Source: an uncultured Tateyamaria sp. (GTDB taxonomy: Bacteria; Pseudomonadota; Alphaproteobacteria; Rhodobacterales; Rhodobacteraceae). Taken from it: a stretch of 42,807 nucleotides of DNA. How positions within the stretch are numbered: the stretch's first letter is position 1; each line of letters opens with the position of its first letter. Made by a program: the position numbers and the translations under genes. The stretch is taken from the NCBI RefSeq assembly GCF_947494755.1, contig NZ_CANLVZ010000023.1:1-42807 (forward strand), written 5' to 3'. Positions 16,133-24,306 of the stretch are shown here, piece by piece. The notes under the pieces are model-generated. The model ran no database searches. It was not told the DNA's origin and worked only from the letters and a program-made list of their open reading frames with translations.

Positions 16133-16729
16133 TCAGCCGCGCAGCTCTGCAAAAACGGCCAATGCGACGACGATCAGCATGGACCCGGCCATGGCGTAGT
16201 TGATCAGCCGCTGCCGGTGTGGGGCGAGGTTCAGCGCCTTCAGCCGCACCCCAAGCCAGACCCACAGCACGTGGATAGGCACCCAGATCAGGTTGACAAT
16301 GATCAGCTTCCAGATCGCCTCGACCACCAGAGCGTCGGGAAAGATCGCGAAGCCTGAAAAGAGTGCGGTGTTGACGGCGTAAGCCTTGGGATTGATCGGT
16401 TGCAGCAGGATGCCCGCCAGCACGCCCGGTTCGCTTTGCGCGGGGCGAAAGGCGAGGGTTGAGCCAGCAAAGGCGATGCGCATCGCGAGATAAAGCAGAT
16501 AGGCGGTGGACAGCGCGAAAAGCACGTTGCGCACCAGCGGATTGGCCAGAACGAGGGCCGCAAGCCCTGTGACAACGGCGAGGATCACAAGAATGTTGCC
16601 GATGAACAGCCCCAGCACATAGCGCAGGCCGGACCGCATTCCATAGGCTGCGCCCACTCCGGCGGCGGACAGGACGCCCGGGCCGGGGGTGATGATCAGG
16701 AAAAAGACAGCGGCGGCGAAGGTGAGCAT
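16133..16729 (-). CDS. LysE/RhtB family transporter
   Basis: A 198-residue inner-membrane exporter. FFLIITPGPGVLSAAGVGAAYGMRSGLRY carries the family's P-G-P motif and the amphipathic following loop. LQPINPKAYAVNTALFSG carries the N-P-K motif, and about five or six membrane segments are predicted. It is distinct in sequence from the LysE protein at 2169-2783. It starts 39 bases after the acyl-CoA dehydrogenase stop on the same strand and may be read from the same message. Substrate unknown. Confidence 0.88.
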   Translation of the reverse strand: MLTFAAAVFFLIITPGPGVLSAAGVGAAYGMRSGLRYVLGLFIGNILVILAVVTGLAALVLANPLVRNVLFALSTAYLLYLAMRIAFAGSTLAFRPAQSEPGVLAGILLQPINPKAYAVNTALFSGFAIFPDALVVEAIWKLIIVNLIWVPIHVLWVWLGVRLKALNLAPHRQRLINYAMAGSMLIVVALAVFAELRG

Positions 16730-16768
16730 GTGCCCACTTTCACTGCGCGCGCCGAATGGTCAATGCCT

Positions 16769-18457
16769 TCAGCCAAGCAGGCGCCGCGCGATGACCTGCG
16801 CCTGAATTTCGGCGGCCCCTTCGAAGATGTTGAGGATGCGCGCATCGCACAGCACCCGGCTGATCTTGTATTCCAGCGCAAAGCCGTTGCCGCCGTGGAT
16901 TTGCAGCCCGTTGTCCGCAGCCGCCCAGGCCACCCGTGCGCCAAGCAGCTTGGCCATCCCCGCCTCGACATCGCAGCGCCGTCCTTCATCCTTTTCGAAG
17001 GCCGAGAAATAGGTCAGTTGGCGCGCCACCATGATCTCGACCGCCATCATTGCCAGCTTGTTGGCCACGCGGGGGAAGTTGATCAGGGTTTTGCCGAATT
17101 GCTTACGTTCTTGGGCATATTGCATCGAGATATCGAGCGCCGATTGGGCTACACCAATCGCGCGTGCGGCGGTCTGGATGCGTGCGGACTCAAACGTCTC
17201 CATGAGTTGTTTGAAGCCTTTGCCCTCTTCCCCGCCAAGTAGGTTTTCACCTTTCACATGGAAATCATCGAAGGCCAGTTCGAATTCCTTCATGCCCCGA
17301 TAGCCCAAGACTTCGATCTCGCCCCCGGTCATGCCGTCAGTAGGGAAGGGGTTGGCCTCATCACCGGGTATCTTTTCGGCGAGGAACATCGACAGGCCCT
17401 TATAGTCGGTCGTGTTTGGATCGGTGCGCGCCAGCAGCGTCATGATCTGAGTGCGCGCGGCGTGGGTGATCCACGTCTTGTTGCCGGTGATCTTGTAGTC
17501 GCCGTTGGCGTCCCTGACCGCGCGTGTGCGCAAGGAACCAAGGTCGGAGCCGGTGTTGGGTTCGGTGAATACGGCAGTGGGCAGGGTTTCGGCGCTGGCC
17601 AGTTGGGGCAACCACTTTTCCTTCTGCGCGTCCGTGCCGCCGGCGATAATCAACTCGGCGGCGATCTCGGAGCGGGTCCCGAGTGAGCCGACACCGATAT
17701 AGCCGCGCGACAACTCCTCGCTGACCACGCACATAGACGCTTTCGACAGGCCCAACCCGCCATATTGTTCGGGAATCGTCAGCCCAAACACGCCCATCTC
17801 GGCCAGTTCCTCGATCACCTCCATAGGGATCAATTCGTCCTTGAGGTGCCAGTCATGGGCAAATGGTTCGACCTTTTCGACCGCATAGCGGCGGAATTGT
17901 TCACGGATCATCTCAAGCTCATCATCGAGGCCGGATGTGCCCACGATGATCTCGGCGCTGCGTTCCTGCATCAAGGCGACAAGGCGCAGGCGGGCGGCTT
18001 GGGTGTTGCCACCTTGGGTCAATGTCATCACAGCCGGGTCCATCATCCCGCGCATATCGTCTTGGGACAGGCCAAGGTCTTGCAGGCGCAATACCTCGCC
18101 CTGGTTCATCTGGATGCCGCCATAGATCTGCCAGAGGTATTCGCCAAAACTGATTTGCAGGATCAGCGCCTCGACCTCGCCGAATTTCGACTGCGCCTCG
18201 AGTGCGGCGGCCCATTTGTGCATCTGGCGGAGGGATTCGGTGTAGGTCGCCAGCCAGGCGAGACCATGGGCTGCGGTCTGATGTTCCTCGACCAGCGCGC
18301 CACTGACGCGGCCATCCACGCTCAGCTTTTCCTTGAGAGAGGTGCGCGCCAGCTCAGTGATCGCCTCGACGGGGGCAATGGCCGCGCCGGTCAGGGCCAG
18401 CAGATCATCCAGCAAAATCGGGGCGACGCCGCCCAAGTCCTGTCCGTCATGTGCCAT
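16769..18457 (-). CDS. mcd: Acyl-CoA dehydrogenase, probable methylsuccinyl-CoA dehydrogenase
   Basis: FAD enzyme with a core containing AVFTEPNTGSDLGSLRTRA, ITGNKTWITHA, ERKQFGKTLINF and GLQIHGGNGFALEYKISRVL. It ends NIFEGAAEIQAQVIARRLLG, where FEG holds the usual catalytic glutamate. The length (562 residues) and a ~150-residue helical N-terminal extension (SLRQMHKWAAALEAQSKFGE region) match, from memory, methylsuccinyl-CoA dehydrogenase of Rhodobacter sphaeroides. That enzyme oxidises (2S)-methylsuccinyl-CoA to mesaconyl-CoA in the ethylmalonyl-CoA pathway and passes electrons to ETF. MAHDGQDLG at 18457 is chosen since GGAGAAA precedes it; ATG 18472 is the alternative. Family is certain, substrate inferred. 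Confidence 0.85.
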   Translation of the reverse strand: MAHDGQDLGGVAPILLDDLLALTGAAIAPVEAITELARTSLKEKLSVDGRVSGALVEEHQTAAHGLAWLATYTESLRQMHKWAAALEAQSKFGEVEALILQISFGEYLWQIYGGIQMNQGEVLRLQDLGLSQDDMRGMMDPAVMTLTQGGNTQAARLRLVALMQERSAEIIVGTSGLDDELEMIREQFRRYAVEKVEPFAHDWHLKDELIPMEVIEELAEMGVFGLTIPEQYGGLGLSKASMCVVSEELSRGYIGVGSLGTRSEIAAELIIAGGTDAQKEKWLPQLASAETLPTAVFTEPNTGSDLGSLRTRAVRDANGDYKITGNKTWITHAARTQIMTLLARTDPNTTDYKGLSMFLAEKIPGDEANPFPTDGMTGGEIEVLGYRGMKEFELAFDDFHVKGENLLGGEEGKGFKQLMETFESARIQTAARAIGVAQSALDISMQYAQERKQFGKTLINFPRVANKLAMMAVEIMVARQLTYFSAFEKDEGRRCDVEAGMAKLLGARVAWAAADNGLQIHGGNGFALEYKISRVLCDARILNIFEGAAEIQAQVIARRLLG

Positions 18458-18498
18458 GGTGCTTTTCTCCATCTCGATCTGCGCGACTCACTATCCAC

Positions 18499-18512
18499 TT
18501 TGCAGGTGCAGC
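18499..18512 (+). promoter_or_regulatory. Direct repeat 1 in the mcd/permease divergent promoter region
   Basis: TTTGCAGGTGCAGC, which recurs with one base deleted at 18567-18579. The two sites lie 68 bases apart between the divergent starts at 18457 and 18603. They may be operator sites for one regulator. TTTGCA recalls short-chain-acyl regulator (RamB/ScfR-type) boxes, but the match is partial. Confidence 0.35.
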
Positions 18513-18566
18513 GCAATTAATATTCATTTCGCTGCGGCAATTTGTTCTATTATTTCGCGCCGTTGT

Positions 18567-18579
18567 TTTGCAGTGCAGC
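18567..18579 (+). promoter_or_regulatory. Direct repeat 2 in the mcd/permease divergent promoter region
   Basis: TTTGCAGTGCAGC, the second copy of the element at 18499-18512. It lies 23 bases before the permease ATG. Between the two copies is an AT-rich stretch (ATTAATATTCAT near 18515-18526) that could hold a promoter -10. Confidence 0.35.
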
Positions 18580-18602
18580 ACGGTTCGGCGTAAGAGGGCG
18601 CT

Positions 18603-19370
18603 ATGGATACGCTCACAACCCTGTTGCCGATCAGTCTTTGGGTGATGGCATTCATCATCGCCGTCCTGGGGGGCTTCGTCAAAGGGGTCGTTGGATTTGC
18701 GATGCCCATGGTGATGATTTCGGGCCTGTCGACCTTTATGGAACCGGAATTGGCGCTGGCCGGTCTGATTGTGCCGACATTGATTACGAATGTCGCTCAA
18801 GCGCTGCGACAGGGGATTGGAGCCGCCTTGGCATCTGCAAAGCGTTTCTGGATCTATCTGGTCGTGGGCGGGGTCATGCTGGTGGCCAGTGCCCAACTCG
18901 TCCGGGTGCTGCCAATCTCGGTGATGGTGGGGCTGATCGGCTTTCCGGTGACGGGCTTCGCGGTGTTGCAACTCATAGGGTTGCGGTTCCGGCTGGCGCG
19001 GCAGCGCGCCGATGTCGAGGCAGGGATAGGGGCCTTCGCAGGCTTTCTGGGCGGCATATCGGGGATATGGGGTCCGCCAACCGTGCTGTACCTGACCGCA
19101 CTTGATACGGAAAAATCCGAACAGATGCGGGCGCAGGGCGTGATCTACGGGCTTGGGGCGCTTGCGTTGGTCGGGGCGCATCTGGGTTCGGGCGTGCTGC
19201 GGGCCGAGACACTGCCGCTGAGCCTTGCGCTGGTCCTGCCCGCCCTTGCCGGTCAATGGCTTGGGGGGCAGGTGCTGGACCGGGTGGACCAGGCGCTGTT
19301 TCGAAAAGCGACCCTTGTGGTGCTGCTCGTTGCCGGCCTGAACCTTATTCGGCGGGCATTGACGGGTTAG
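18603..19370 (+). CDS. TauE/SafE (TSUP) family permease
   Basis: A 255-residue inner-membrane protein with seven or eight predicted segments and the two-half repeat of the TSUP family. FIIAVLGGFVKGVVGFAMPMVMI in the first half and FAGFLGGISGIWGPPTVLYL in the second are the conserved G-rich motifs. Relatives export or import sulfoacetate, sulfite or other organosulfur anions; the substrate here is unknown. AGAGGG precedes the ATG. The gene is divergent from mcd and its stop overlaps the convergent XRE stop by three bases. Confidence 0.9.
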   Translation: MDTLTTLLPISLWVMAFIIAVLGGFVKGVVGFAMPMVMISGLSTFMEPELALAGLIVPTLITNVAQALRQGIGAALASAKRFWIYLVVGGVMLVASAQLVRVLPISVMVGLIGFPVTGFAVLQLIGLRFRLARQRADVEAGIGAFAGFLGGISGIWGPPTVLYLTALDTEKSEQMRAQGVIYGLGALALVGAHLGSGVLRAETLPLSLALVLPALAGQWLGGQVLDRVDQALFRKATLVVLLVAGLNLIRRALTG

Positions 19371-19726
19371 CTTGCGCGGCGCGCAACCGTCAGACCAGAG
19401 ACGTCTTCGATAAATGTCACGATGCGTGATTTGATCTGTTCGTCTTCGATGGCGGCAAGGGCATTCACAATATCCACACCGTTGTCACGGCGCTGTGCAG
19501 GTTCCGCTTCGACCAGCCCTTCGAAAAAGTAGGACGTTGGCACATCAAGAATCCGCGACAGCTCGAACAGGCGGCTTGCGGCAACCCGATTGGACCCGAT
19601 CTCGTATTTTTGAATTTGCTGAAAGGACAGGTTCAACCGTTTTGCCACGTCAGTTTGTGACATGCGGCGCAGAGTACGAATTTGTTTAAGACGTTTTCCA
19701 ACATGGACGTCGACAGGATGCGACAT
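19367..19726 (-). CDS. XRE-family regulator, PraR-like
   Basis: A 119-residue DNA-binding protein. The N-terminal Cro/CI helix-turn-helix spans about residues 9-64: VGKRLKQIRTLRRMSQTDVA, LNLSFQQIQKYEIGSNRVAA and SRLFELSRILDVPTSYFFEG. The N-terminal HPVDVHVG and the YFFEG end are as in rhizobial PraR, a regulator of attachment and quorum-sensing genes. Assignment to that exact role is inference. The tail (residues 70-119) is a short helical segment. GGAGGT lies nine bases before the ATG. It is divergent from the LysR-type gene with a palindrome between. Confidence 0.88.
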   Translation of the reverse strand: MSHPVDVHVGKRLKQIRTLRRMSQTDVAKRLNLSFQQIQKYEIGSNRVAASRLFELSRILDVPTSYFFEGLVEAEPAQRRDNGVDIVNALAAIEDEQIKSRIVTFIEDVSGLTVARRAS

Positions 19727-19829
19727 GAAATAATTACCTCCGGTTGTTATGGGGAAGTGATCGGCGATCCTCCGACTCGGTTCAATTGGCTAGATATGCG
19801 TTTCTTTCACACGTAAATGTTGCATTATT

Positions 19830-19867
19830 GTATGATTTGTGTACCCATAGGGTATTGTAGATCATAC
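19830..19867. promoter_or_regulatory. Two-layer palindrome, candidate operator between divergent regulators
   Basis: An inner palindrome TACCC-ATA-GGGTA (19842-19854) lies within an outer inverted repeat, GTATGAT (19830-19836) and ATCATAC (19861-19867). The two share almost the same centre (19848 and 19848.5). The site is about 100 bases before the XRE ATG and 44 before the favoured LysR-type ATG. It could be the operator for either protein. Confidence 0.5.
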
Positions 19868-19910
19868 GTTGAGATCGCTTGTGAACGCTCCTTTGTCTAA
19901 TTTGGCCGAT

Positions 19911-20813
19911 ATGAACCAGCCGTTGATGTTCGAGATGATCCGCTCGTTCACCACGCTGGCGCATACTTTGAACCTGTCCCATGCGGTGGCCGAGTTGAAC
20001 AGCACGCGCCAGACGGTGCGTCGTCACGTGGCACAGCTTGAGGTGTTGCGGGGCGAGCCGCTTTTTGAGGTGCGGGATCGACGCTACGAGCTGACCGCCG
20101 CAGGCGAGGCCGCTCTGCCGGAAGCGCAGGAACTGGTGCTACGCGCCCGGGCTTGGGCACAAGGGCAGACCGGATCATTTGGGGCCTTGCAATATCTCAA
20201 GGCGCGGCGGGGCGACTGGTTCTTTTATCAGCAGCAGCAGCCCATGGGCGGGGTCTGGAGTGATGAGTCCATCCTGTTGCGCGAGACATATCGCGCATGG
20301 ATGATGTGTTCGCACGAGATCGAAAACCCCTGTCTGGCCCATGTCCGACCCTATTTGATGGTCTATCGCCATACGGATGCCGGCTGGATCTGCGTCGAGT
20401 TCGGTATGAAGTCCGCCTATGTGAGCTGGTTTGGCAGTGACTACGCCCGATCGAGCATTGGACGCCCCATCACTCGGATGCCTGCGGGTGAGGAATTCGG
20501 GCGTCTGATGGATCAGGCGTTTTACGATGTGGAGGCCACGCAAAGCGCGCGCCTTGATCACGTATATACCCGGATGCCCAAGCGACAGGACCCGGATCAG
20601 GCCACGATGGTCTATCAGCGGTTGATGATGCCGGGCTTTTTCCCGGACCGCTCACCGGCCGTCATGACCCTTGTGGTGCCAACCTCTGATGTGAATATCA
20701 GCGAGCTTGATGGTCAACAGCGCGCCGATACAACCGACATCGTAAAGCCCGATTTTGACCCTGAAAATGCCTATTTCGAGAAGTTGGCCCGCGACGACCC
20801 CGCAGGAAGGTAA
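19911..20813 (+). CDS. LysR-type helix-turn-helix protein with a PAS-like C-terminal domain
   Basis: The N-terminal ~65 residues are a LysR-type winged helix: IRSFTTLAHTLNLSHAVAEL then STRQTVRRHVAQLE, LFEVRDRRYELTAAGEAAL. The rest (about 90-300) is not a periplasmic-binding-type LysR effector domain. Its last part (WICVEFGMKSAYVSWFGSDY, IGRPITRMPAGEEFGRLMDQ, MVYQRLMMPGF, AVMTLVVPTSD) resembles the PAS-like sensor domain of alphaproteobacterial proteins. The ligand is unknown. The start is uncertain: ATG 19911 favoured, GTG 19881 and ATG 19926 possible, none with a strong Shine-Dalgarno. The GNAT-like gene follows on the same strand. Confidence 0.75.
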   Translation: MNQPLMFEMIRSFTTLAHTLNLSHAVAELNSTRQTVRRHVAQLEVLRGEPLFEVRDRRYELTAAGEAALPEAQELVLRARAWAQGQTGSFGALQYLKARRGDWFFYQQQQPMGGVWSDESILLRETYRAWMMCSHEIENPCLAHVRPYLMVYRHTDAGWICVEFGMKSAYVSWFGSDYARSSIGRPITRMPAGEEFGRLMDQAFYDVEATQSARLDHVYTRMPKRQDPDQATMVYQRLMMPGFFPDRSPAVMTLVVPTSDVNISELDGQQRADTTDIVKPDFDPENAYFEKLARDDPAGR

Positions 20814-20877
20814 GGAAAACACCACCTTTACGTGAGATATTTGCGGGTAATTTGACTAATATTGTCTTAACTTTGTC

Positions 20878-20894
20878 CCTGTGCGGCACAGGAG
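20878..20894 (+). promoter_or_regulatory. Hairpin overlapping the Shine-Dalgarno of the GNAT-like gene
   Basis: CCTGTG (20878-20883), loop CGG, and CACAGG (20887-20892) form a perfect 6-bp stem. The right arm contains the first bases of AGGAG (20890-20894), the ribosome site seven bases before ATG 20902. Folding would partly hide it. Confidence 0.45.
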
Positions 20895-20901
20895 ACAATG
20901 C

Positions 20902-21606
20902 ATGACGATTCAATTTTCAGGTAACGCAGCCCCTTTCATCGCAACAAGCCGTGATATCCTGGTTGCGCAAGGTATCAAATTAACGATTGGCACCGATTTT
21001 GAGGAATACAAAGCGCTGGTGGCAGACGAACGCCCGATGCAGAAACTTGGCGCGCCGTTCGATCCTGATCTGCATAATCTGAATAAAAGCAATGCCTTCT
21101 GGCTCATCGGTCGCAACGAAGACGATGAGTTGATCCACACGCAGGCTGCGCGTCGCATCCGATTGGGTGGCCGCCCACTCAGCAGTTACCTGTTGCGTCA
21201 GTTCCGCACGTTTCCACCCCCATTGCGGGGTGTCGACCTGGCCCGATCCCGCTTCCGAGCGACACCGGGCACCCACCGAATCGCCGGTACGGTGGCGTAT
21301 CATGGAGAGTTCTGGGTGGCCCCAGAGCGCGGCAAATACCGCGGAGTCGGCCTCGCGCCCGTCCTTGGACGTACCGGTATGCTCGAAATGATGCAGCGAT
21401 GGGACCCGGATTGGATCTATGGTTTCATCCTGAACGTGGTGGCTTTCAAAGGGTTCGGTGCGCGCATCGGCTACCTTCATCTTGAGCCGAGCGCGTTGAA
21501 ATGGGTTGTCGATGGCCGTGACGCGCCCATCGATACATTTCTGGCCTATAACAGCCGTGAGGATCTGGAATACCTGTTGGATATTCCGCTTCAGGAAGCA
21601 GCCTAG
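20902..21606 (+). CDS. GNAT-like protein of unknown function
   Basis: A 234-residue soluble protein that I do not recognise as a named family. Its C-terminal half has the layout of a GNAT acyltransferase. GKYRGVGLAPVLGRTGMLEM resembles the acetyl-CoA pyrophosphate loop, and NVVAFKGFGARIGYLHLEP resembles the later motif. The N-terminal part (FEEYKALVADERPMQKLGAP, NAFWLIGRNEDDELIHTQAA) is typical of the first GNAT strands. AGGAG seven bases upstream fixes ATG 20902. It lies 88 bases after the LysR/PAS-like gene, with a hairpin over its ribosome site. The acyl acceptor is unknown. Confidence 0.65.
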   Translation: MTIQFSGNAAPFIATSRDILVAQGIKLTIGTDFEEYKALVADERPMQKLGAPFDPDLHNLNKSNAFWLIGRNEDDELIHTQAARRIRLGGRPLSSYLLRQFRTFPPPLRGVDLARSRFRATPGTHRIAGTVAYHGEFWVAPERGKYRGVGLAPVLGRTGMLEMMQRWDPDWIYGFILNVVAFKGFGARIGYLHLEPSALKWVVDGRDAPIDTFLAYNSREDLEYLLDIPLQEAA

Positions 21607-21621
21607 GACGCTTTGCGTCGC

Positions 21622-23220
21622 CTACCCAAGGGCGGCAGCGCGCACATCGTCATCAATATGGGGCAGATACTGCTCGAAATTGGTCGAGAACATCTCGACC
21701 AGTTTGGTGGCCTGAGCGTCATAGGCCGCCCCATCGTCCCATGTGCGGCGAGGATCCAGCAGAATATCAGCGACACCGCGCACAGAGATCGGCACGTCAA
21801 AGCCGAAATTGGGGTCTTTGCGGAATTCACCAGCGACCAAGGTGCCATCCAGCGCTGCTGTCAGCAAGCCGCGCGTTGCGTGGATCGGCATGCGGCTGCC
21901 AGTGCCGTAAGCCCCCCCTGTCCAACCCGTGTTCACCAGCCAGCAGGTCGCGCCATGTTTGGCGATCTTGCCCTGCAACAGCTTGCCGTATTCCTCGGGG
22001 CGGCGGGGCATGAAGGGCGCGCCAAAACAGGTCGAGAATGTCGGTTCGGGCTCTGTCACGCCCCGCTCGGTGCCTGCCACCTTTGAGGTAAAGCCCGACA
22101 GGAAGTGATACATCGCCTGCGCTGGCGTCAGTCGCGCAATCGGAGGCAGGACCCCGAACGCATCGCAAGTCAGCATGATGATGTTCTTGGGATGTCCGCC
22201 AAGCGCCGAGGCCGACGCGTTCGATATATAGTGCAGCGGATAGGCGCAGCGCATGTTGGCCGTCAGGCTGTCATCCTCAAAGTCGAGCTCACGCGTGTCG
22301 GGATCATAGACCATGTTCTCGACCACGGTGCCGAATTTTTCGGTTGTCGCGTATATCTCAGGCTCCGCTTCCGGACTGAGGTTGATTGTCTTGGCATAAC
22401 ACCCACCTTCGAAATTGAAGGTGCCGCGATCTGACCAGCCATGTTCATCGTCACCAATCAACGTCCGGCCTGGATCAGCGGACAAGGTGGTCTTGCCCGT
22501 CCCCGACAGGCCGAAAAACACCGCAGTGTCGACTGGATTGCCATGGGCGTGATTGGCGGAGCAGTGCATTGGCATCACGCCACGTTCGGGCAACAGGTAG
22601 TTCAACAGGGTAAAGACGGATTTCTTGTTTTCGCCCGCATATTCCGTACCGCCGATCAGGATCATCTTGCGCTCAAAGTTCATCGCGATGACGGTGTCGG
22701 AGCGGCAGTTGTGTCTGTCCGGGTCCGCTTTGAACGACGGGCAGTTGATCACTGTGAAATCAGCGACAAAGTCCGCGAGGTCCTCGGCATCGGGGCGGCG
22801 CAGCATATGGCGGATAAACAGGCCGTGCCAGGCCAGTTCGGTCACCATACGCACGTTGATCGCATAGCTGGGGTCGGCCCCGCCGGTCAGGTCCTGCACG
22901 TAGTATTCGCGCCCCTTCATATGCGCGATCATGTCGGCATAGAGCGCGTCAAAGCCTTCGGGGGACATCTCGGCGTTGTTGTCCCACCAGATGTGGTCCG
23001 CCACATCTGGCGTTTTGACCACATGTTTATCTTTGGGCGAGCGGCCGGTGAACTTACCAGTTGTAACCAGAAAAGTGCCGCCTTTGCCCAAGTGCCCTTC
23101 GGAGCGAGCCAGCGCCCGCTCCATCAGGTCAGGTTCGATGAGGTTGTAATAGACATCGCCCAACTCTGTGATCCCTTGATCTTCGAGGCGGAACTGCGGG
23201 TTGACCCGTCCAAATGTCAT
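21622..23220 (-). CDS. pckA: Phosphoenolpyruvate carboxykinase (ATP)
   Basis: Converts oxaloacetate and ATP to PEP and CO2, the entry step of gluconeogenesis from C4 acids. The 532-residue cytoplasmic enzyme has [12 protein letters not shown], the metal-binding [11 protein letters not shown], the P-loop [13 protein letters not shown] and the LIGDDEHGW motif. [15 protein letters not shown] and [14 protein letters not shown] follow, all as in the ATP-dependent class. GGAGAG lies before the ATG at good spacing. It is divergent from chvI across 348 bases. In Agrobacterium, ChvG/ChvI is known to affect pckA, which fits this arrangement. Confidence 0.97.
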   Translation of the reverse strand: MTFGRVNPQFRLEDQGITELGDVYYNLIEPDLMERALARSEGHLGKGGTFLVTTGKFTGRSPKDKHVVKTPDVADHIWWDNNAEMSPEGFDALYADMIAHMKGREYYVQDLTGGADPSYAINVRMVTELAWHGLFIRHMLRRPDAEDLADFVADFTVINCPSFKADPDRHNCRSDTVIAMNFERKMILIGGTEYAGENKKSVFTLLNYLLPERGVMPMHCSANHAHGNPVDTAVFFGLSGTGKTTLSADPGRTLIGDDEHGWSDRGTFNFEGGCYAKTINLSPEAEPEIYATTEKFGTVVENMVYDPDTRELDFEDDSLTANMRCAYPLHYISNASASALGGHPKNIIMLTCDAFGVLPPIARLTPAQAMYHFLSGFTSKVAGTERGVTEPEPTFSTCFGAPFMPRRPEEYGKLLQGKIAKHGATCWLVNTGWTGGAYGTGSRMPIHATRGLLTAALDGTLVAGEFRKDPNFGFDVPISVRGVADILLDPRRTWDDGAAYDAQATKLVEMFSTNFEQYLPHIDDDVRAAALG

Positions 23221-23568
23221 ATGAACTCTCCTGATGCCGCTGCGCGGCTATTTTGGTGCAGGGTGGGTGTGTAAAAACCCAAAACGACAGCACGTCGCCC
23301 CCTTTTGCGGTCTTAACATGCAGATTCCGGCAAGGGATAGGTGGACGAGCCGTCGTTAGCGCCACCAAAGCAGGAGATTGCGCAAACACTGTTTCCGATG
23401 GGCACAGCTATAGGGCGAATGTGCGGCAATTTAGTCATTCCTAACCAATTTCAGCGCCTAGTAGGGGCGCATTTGGCTTGTGATTCGCACTTATGGATTG
23501 ATTCGAAAGCGTAAAACCAAGAGAGTGGCCGAAAAAATAAAAGTTTGAGCAGTAAAAGGAAACGGGCA
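23221..23568. promoter_or_regulatory. Divergent pckA/chvI regulatory region (348 bp)
   Basis: No gene is visible here. It must carry the promoters for pckA (minus) and chvI (plus). A perfect palindrome TTGCGCAA lies at 23378-23385, and TTTGCGG at 23304-23310 is a related half. The stretch nearest chvI (23430-23560) is AT-rich, with candidate -35/-10 pairs but none close to consensus. AAAAGGAAAC is the chvI ribosome site. Confidence 0.5.
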
Positions 23569-24270
23569 ATGTCCAAGATCGCACTGGTGGACGACGACAG
23601 GAATATCCTGACGTCGGTATCCATGACGCTCGAAGCTGAGGGTTTCGAGGTGGAAACATATAACGACGGCCAGGCCGCGCTCGACGCGTTCAACAAGCGT
23701 CTGCCGGACATGGCAGTGCTGGACATCAAGATGCCCCGCATGGATGGCATGGATCTGTTGCAGCGCCTGCGGCAGAAAACCACAATGCCGGTCATCTTCC
23801 TCACCTCCAAGGATGATGAAATCGACGAGGTGCTTGGCCTGCGCATGGGGGCCGACGACTACGTCAAGAAACCATTCTCGCAACGACTTCTGGTCGAGCG
23901 TATCCGCGCATTGCTGCGCCGTCAGGATGCGATGGACGGTGATATCGTCGGTGATACCGAAGAAACCAAGGTCATGGATCGCGGTGATCTGCGCATGGAT
24001 CCACTGCGCCACGCGGTGTCCTGGAAGGGCAAGGACGTGTCGCTGACGGTGACCGAATTCCTGTTGCTTCAAGCGTTGGCGCAGCGCCCCGGTTTCGTGA
24101 AATCGCGCGATCAATTGATGGACGTGGCCTATGATGATCAGGTCTATGTGGATGACCGGACCATCGACAGCCACATCAAGCGCTTGCGCAAGAAGATGCG
24201 CAGCGCGGACGACGAATTCTCGGCGATTGAGACGCTGTATGGCATCGGGTATCGTTACAACGAGGAATAA
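23569..24270 (+). CDS. chvI: Response regulator ChvI
   Basis: OmpR/PhoB-type response regulator, 233 residues. The receiver domain (about 1-120) has the acidic pocket ALVDDDRN, phospho-acceptor D52 in [12 protein letters not shown] and the conserved lysine in [10 protein letters not shown]. The C-terminal winged helix (about 138-232) has [20 protein letters not shown] and [16 protein letters not shown], then [10 protein letters not shown]. The ChvI identity rests on the chvG-hprK-rapZ-EIIA-ptsH neighbourhood. [10 protein letters not shown] at 23569 is preferred to an upstream in-frame start because AAGGAAAC precedes it. A 6-bp hairpin (24274-24289) lies between chvI and chvG. Confidence 0.95.
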   Translation: MSKIALVDDDRNILTSVSMTLEAEGFEVETYNDGQAALDAFNKRLPDMAVLDIKMPRMDGMDLLQRLRQKTTMPVIFLTSKDDEIDEVLGLRMGADDYVKKPFSQRLLVERIRALLRRQDAMDGDIVGDTEETKVMDRGDLRMDPLRHAVSWKGKDVSLTVTEFLLLQALAQRPGFVKSRDQLMDVAYDDQVYVDDRTIDSHIKRLRKKMRSADDEFSAIETLYGIGYRYNEE

Positions 24271-24306
24271 ACCGCGCCGTTCCCGGCGCTGGTCAAGGGG
24301 ACATCC

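Noticed and set aside
21607-21619. GACGC-TTT-GCGTC hairpin between the GNAT-like gene and pckA as a terminator
   Set aside because: A five-base stem without T run in a 15-base gap is too weak to call.
24274-24289. GCGCCG-TTCC-CGGCGC hairpin between chvI and chvG as a terminator
   Set aside because: The stem is only 6 bp and has no T tract. The chvG gene follows directly, so it is at most a weak processing or attenuation site.
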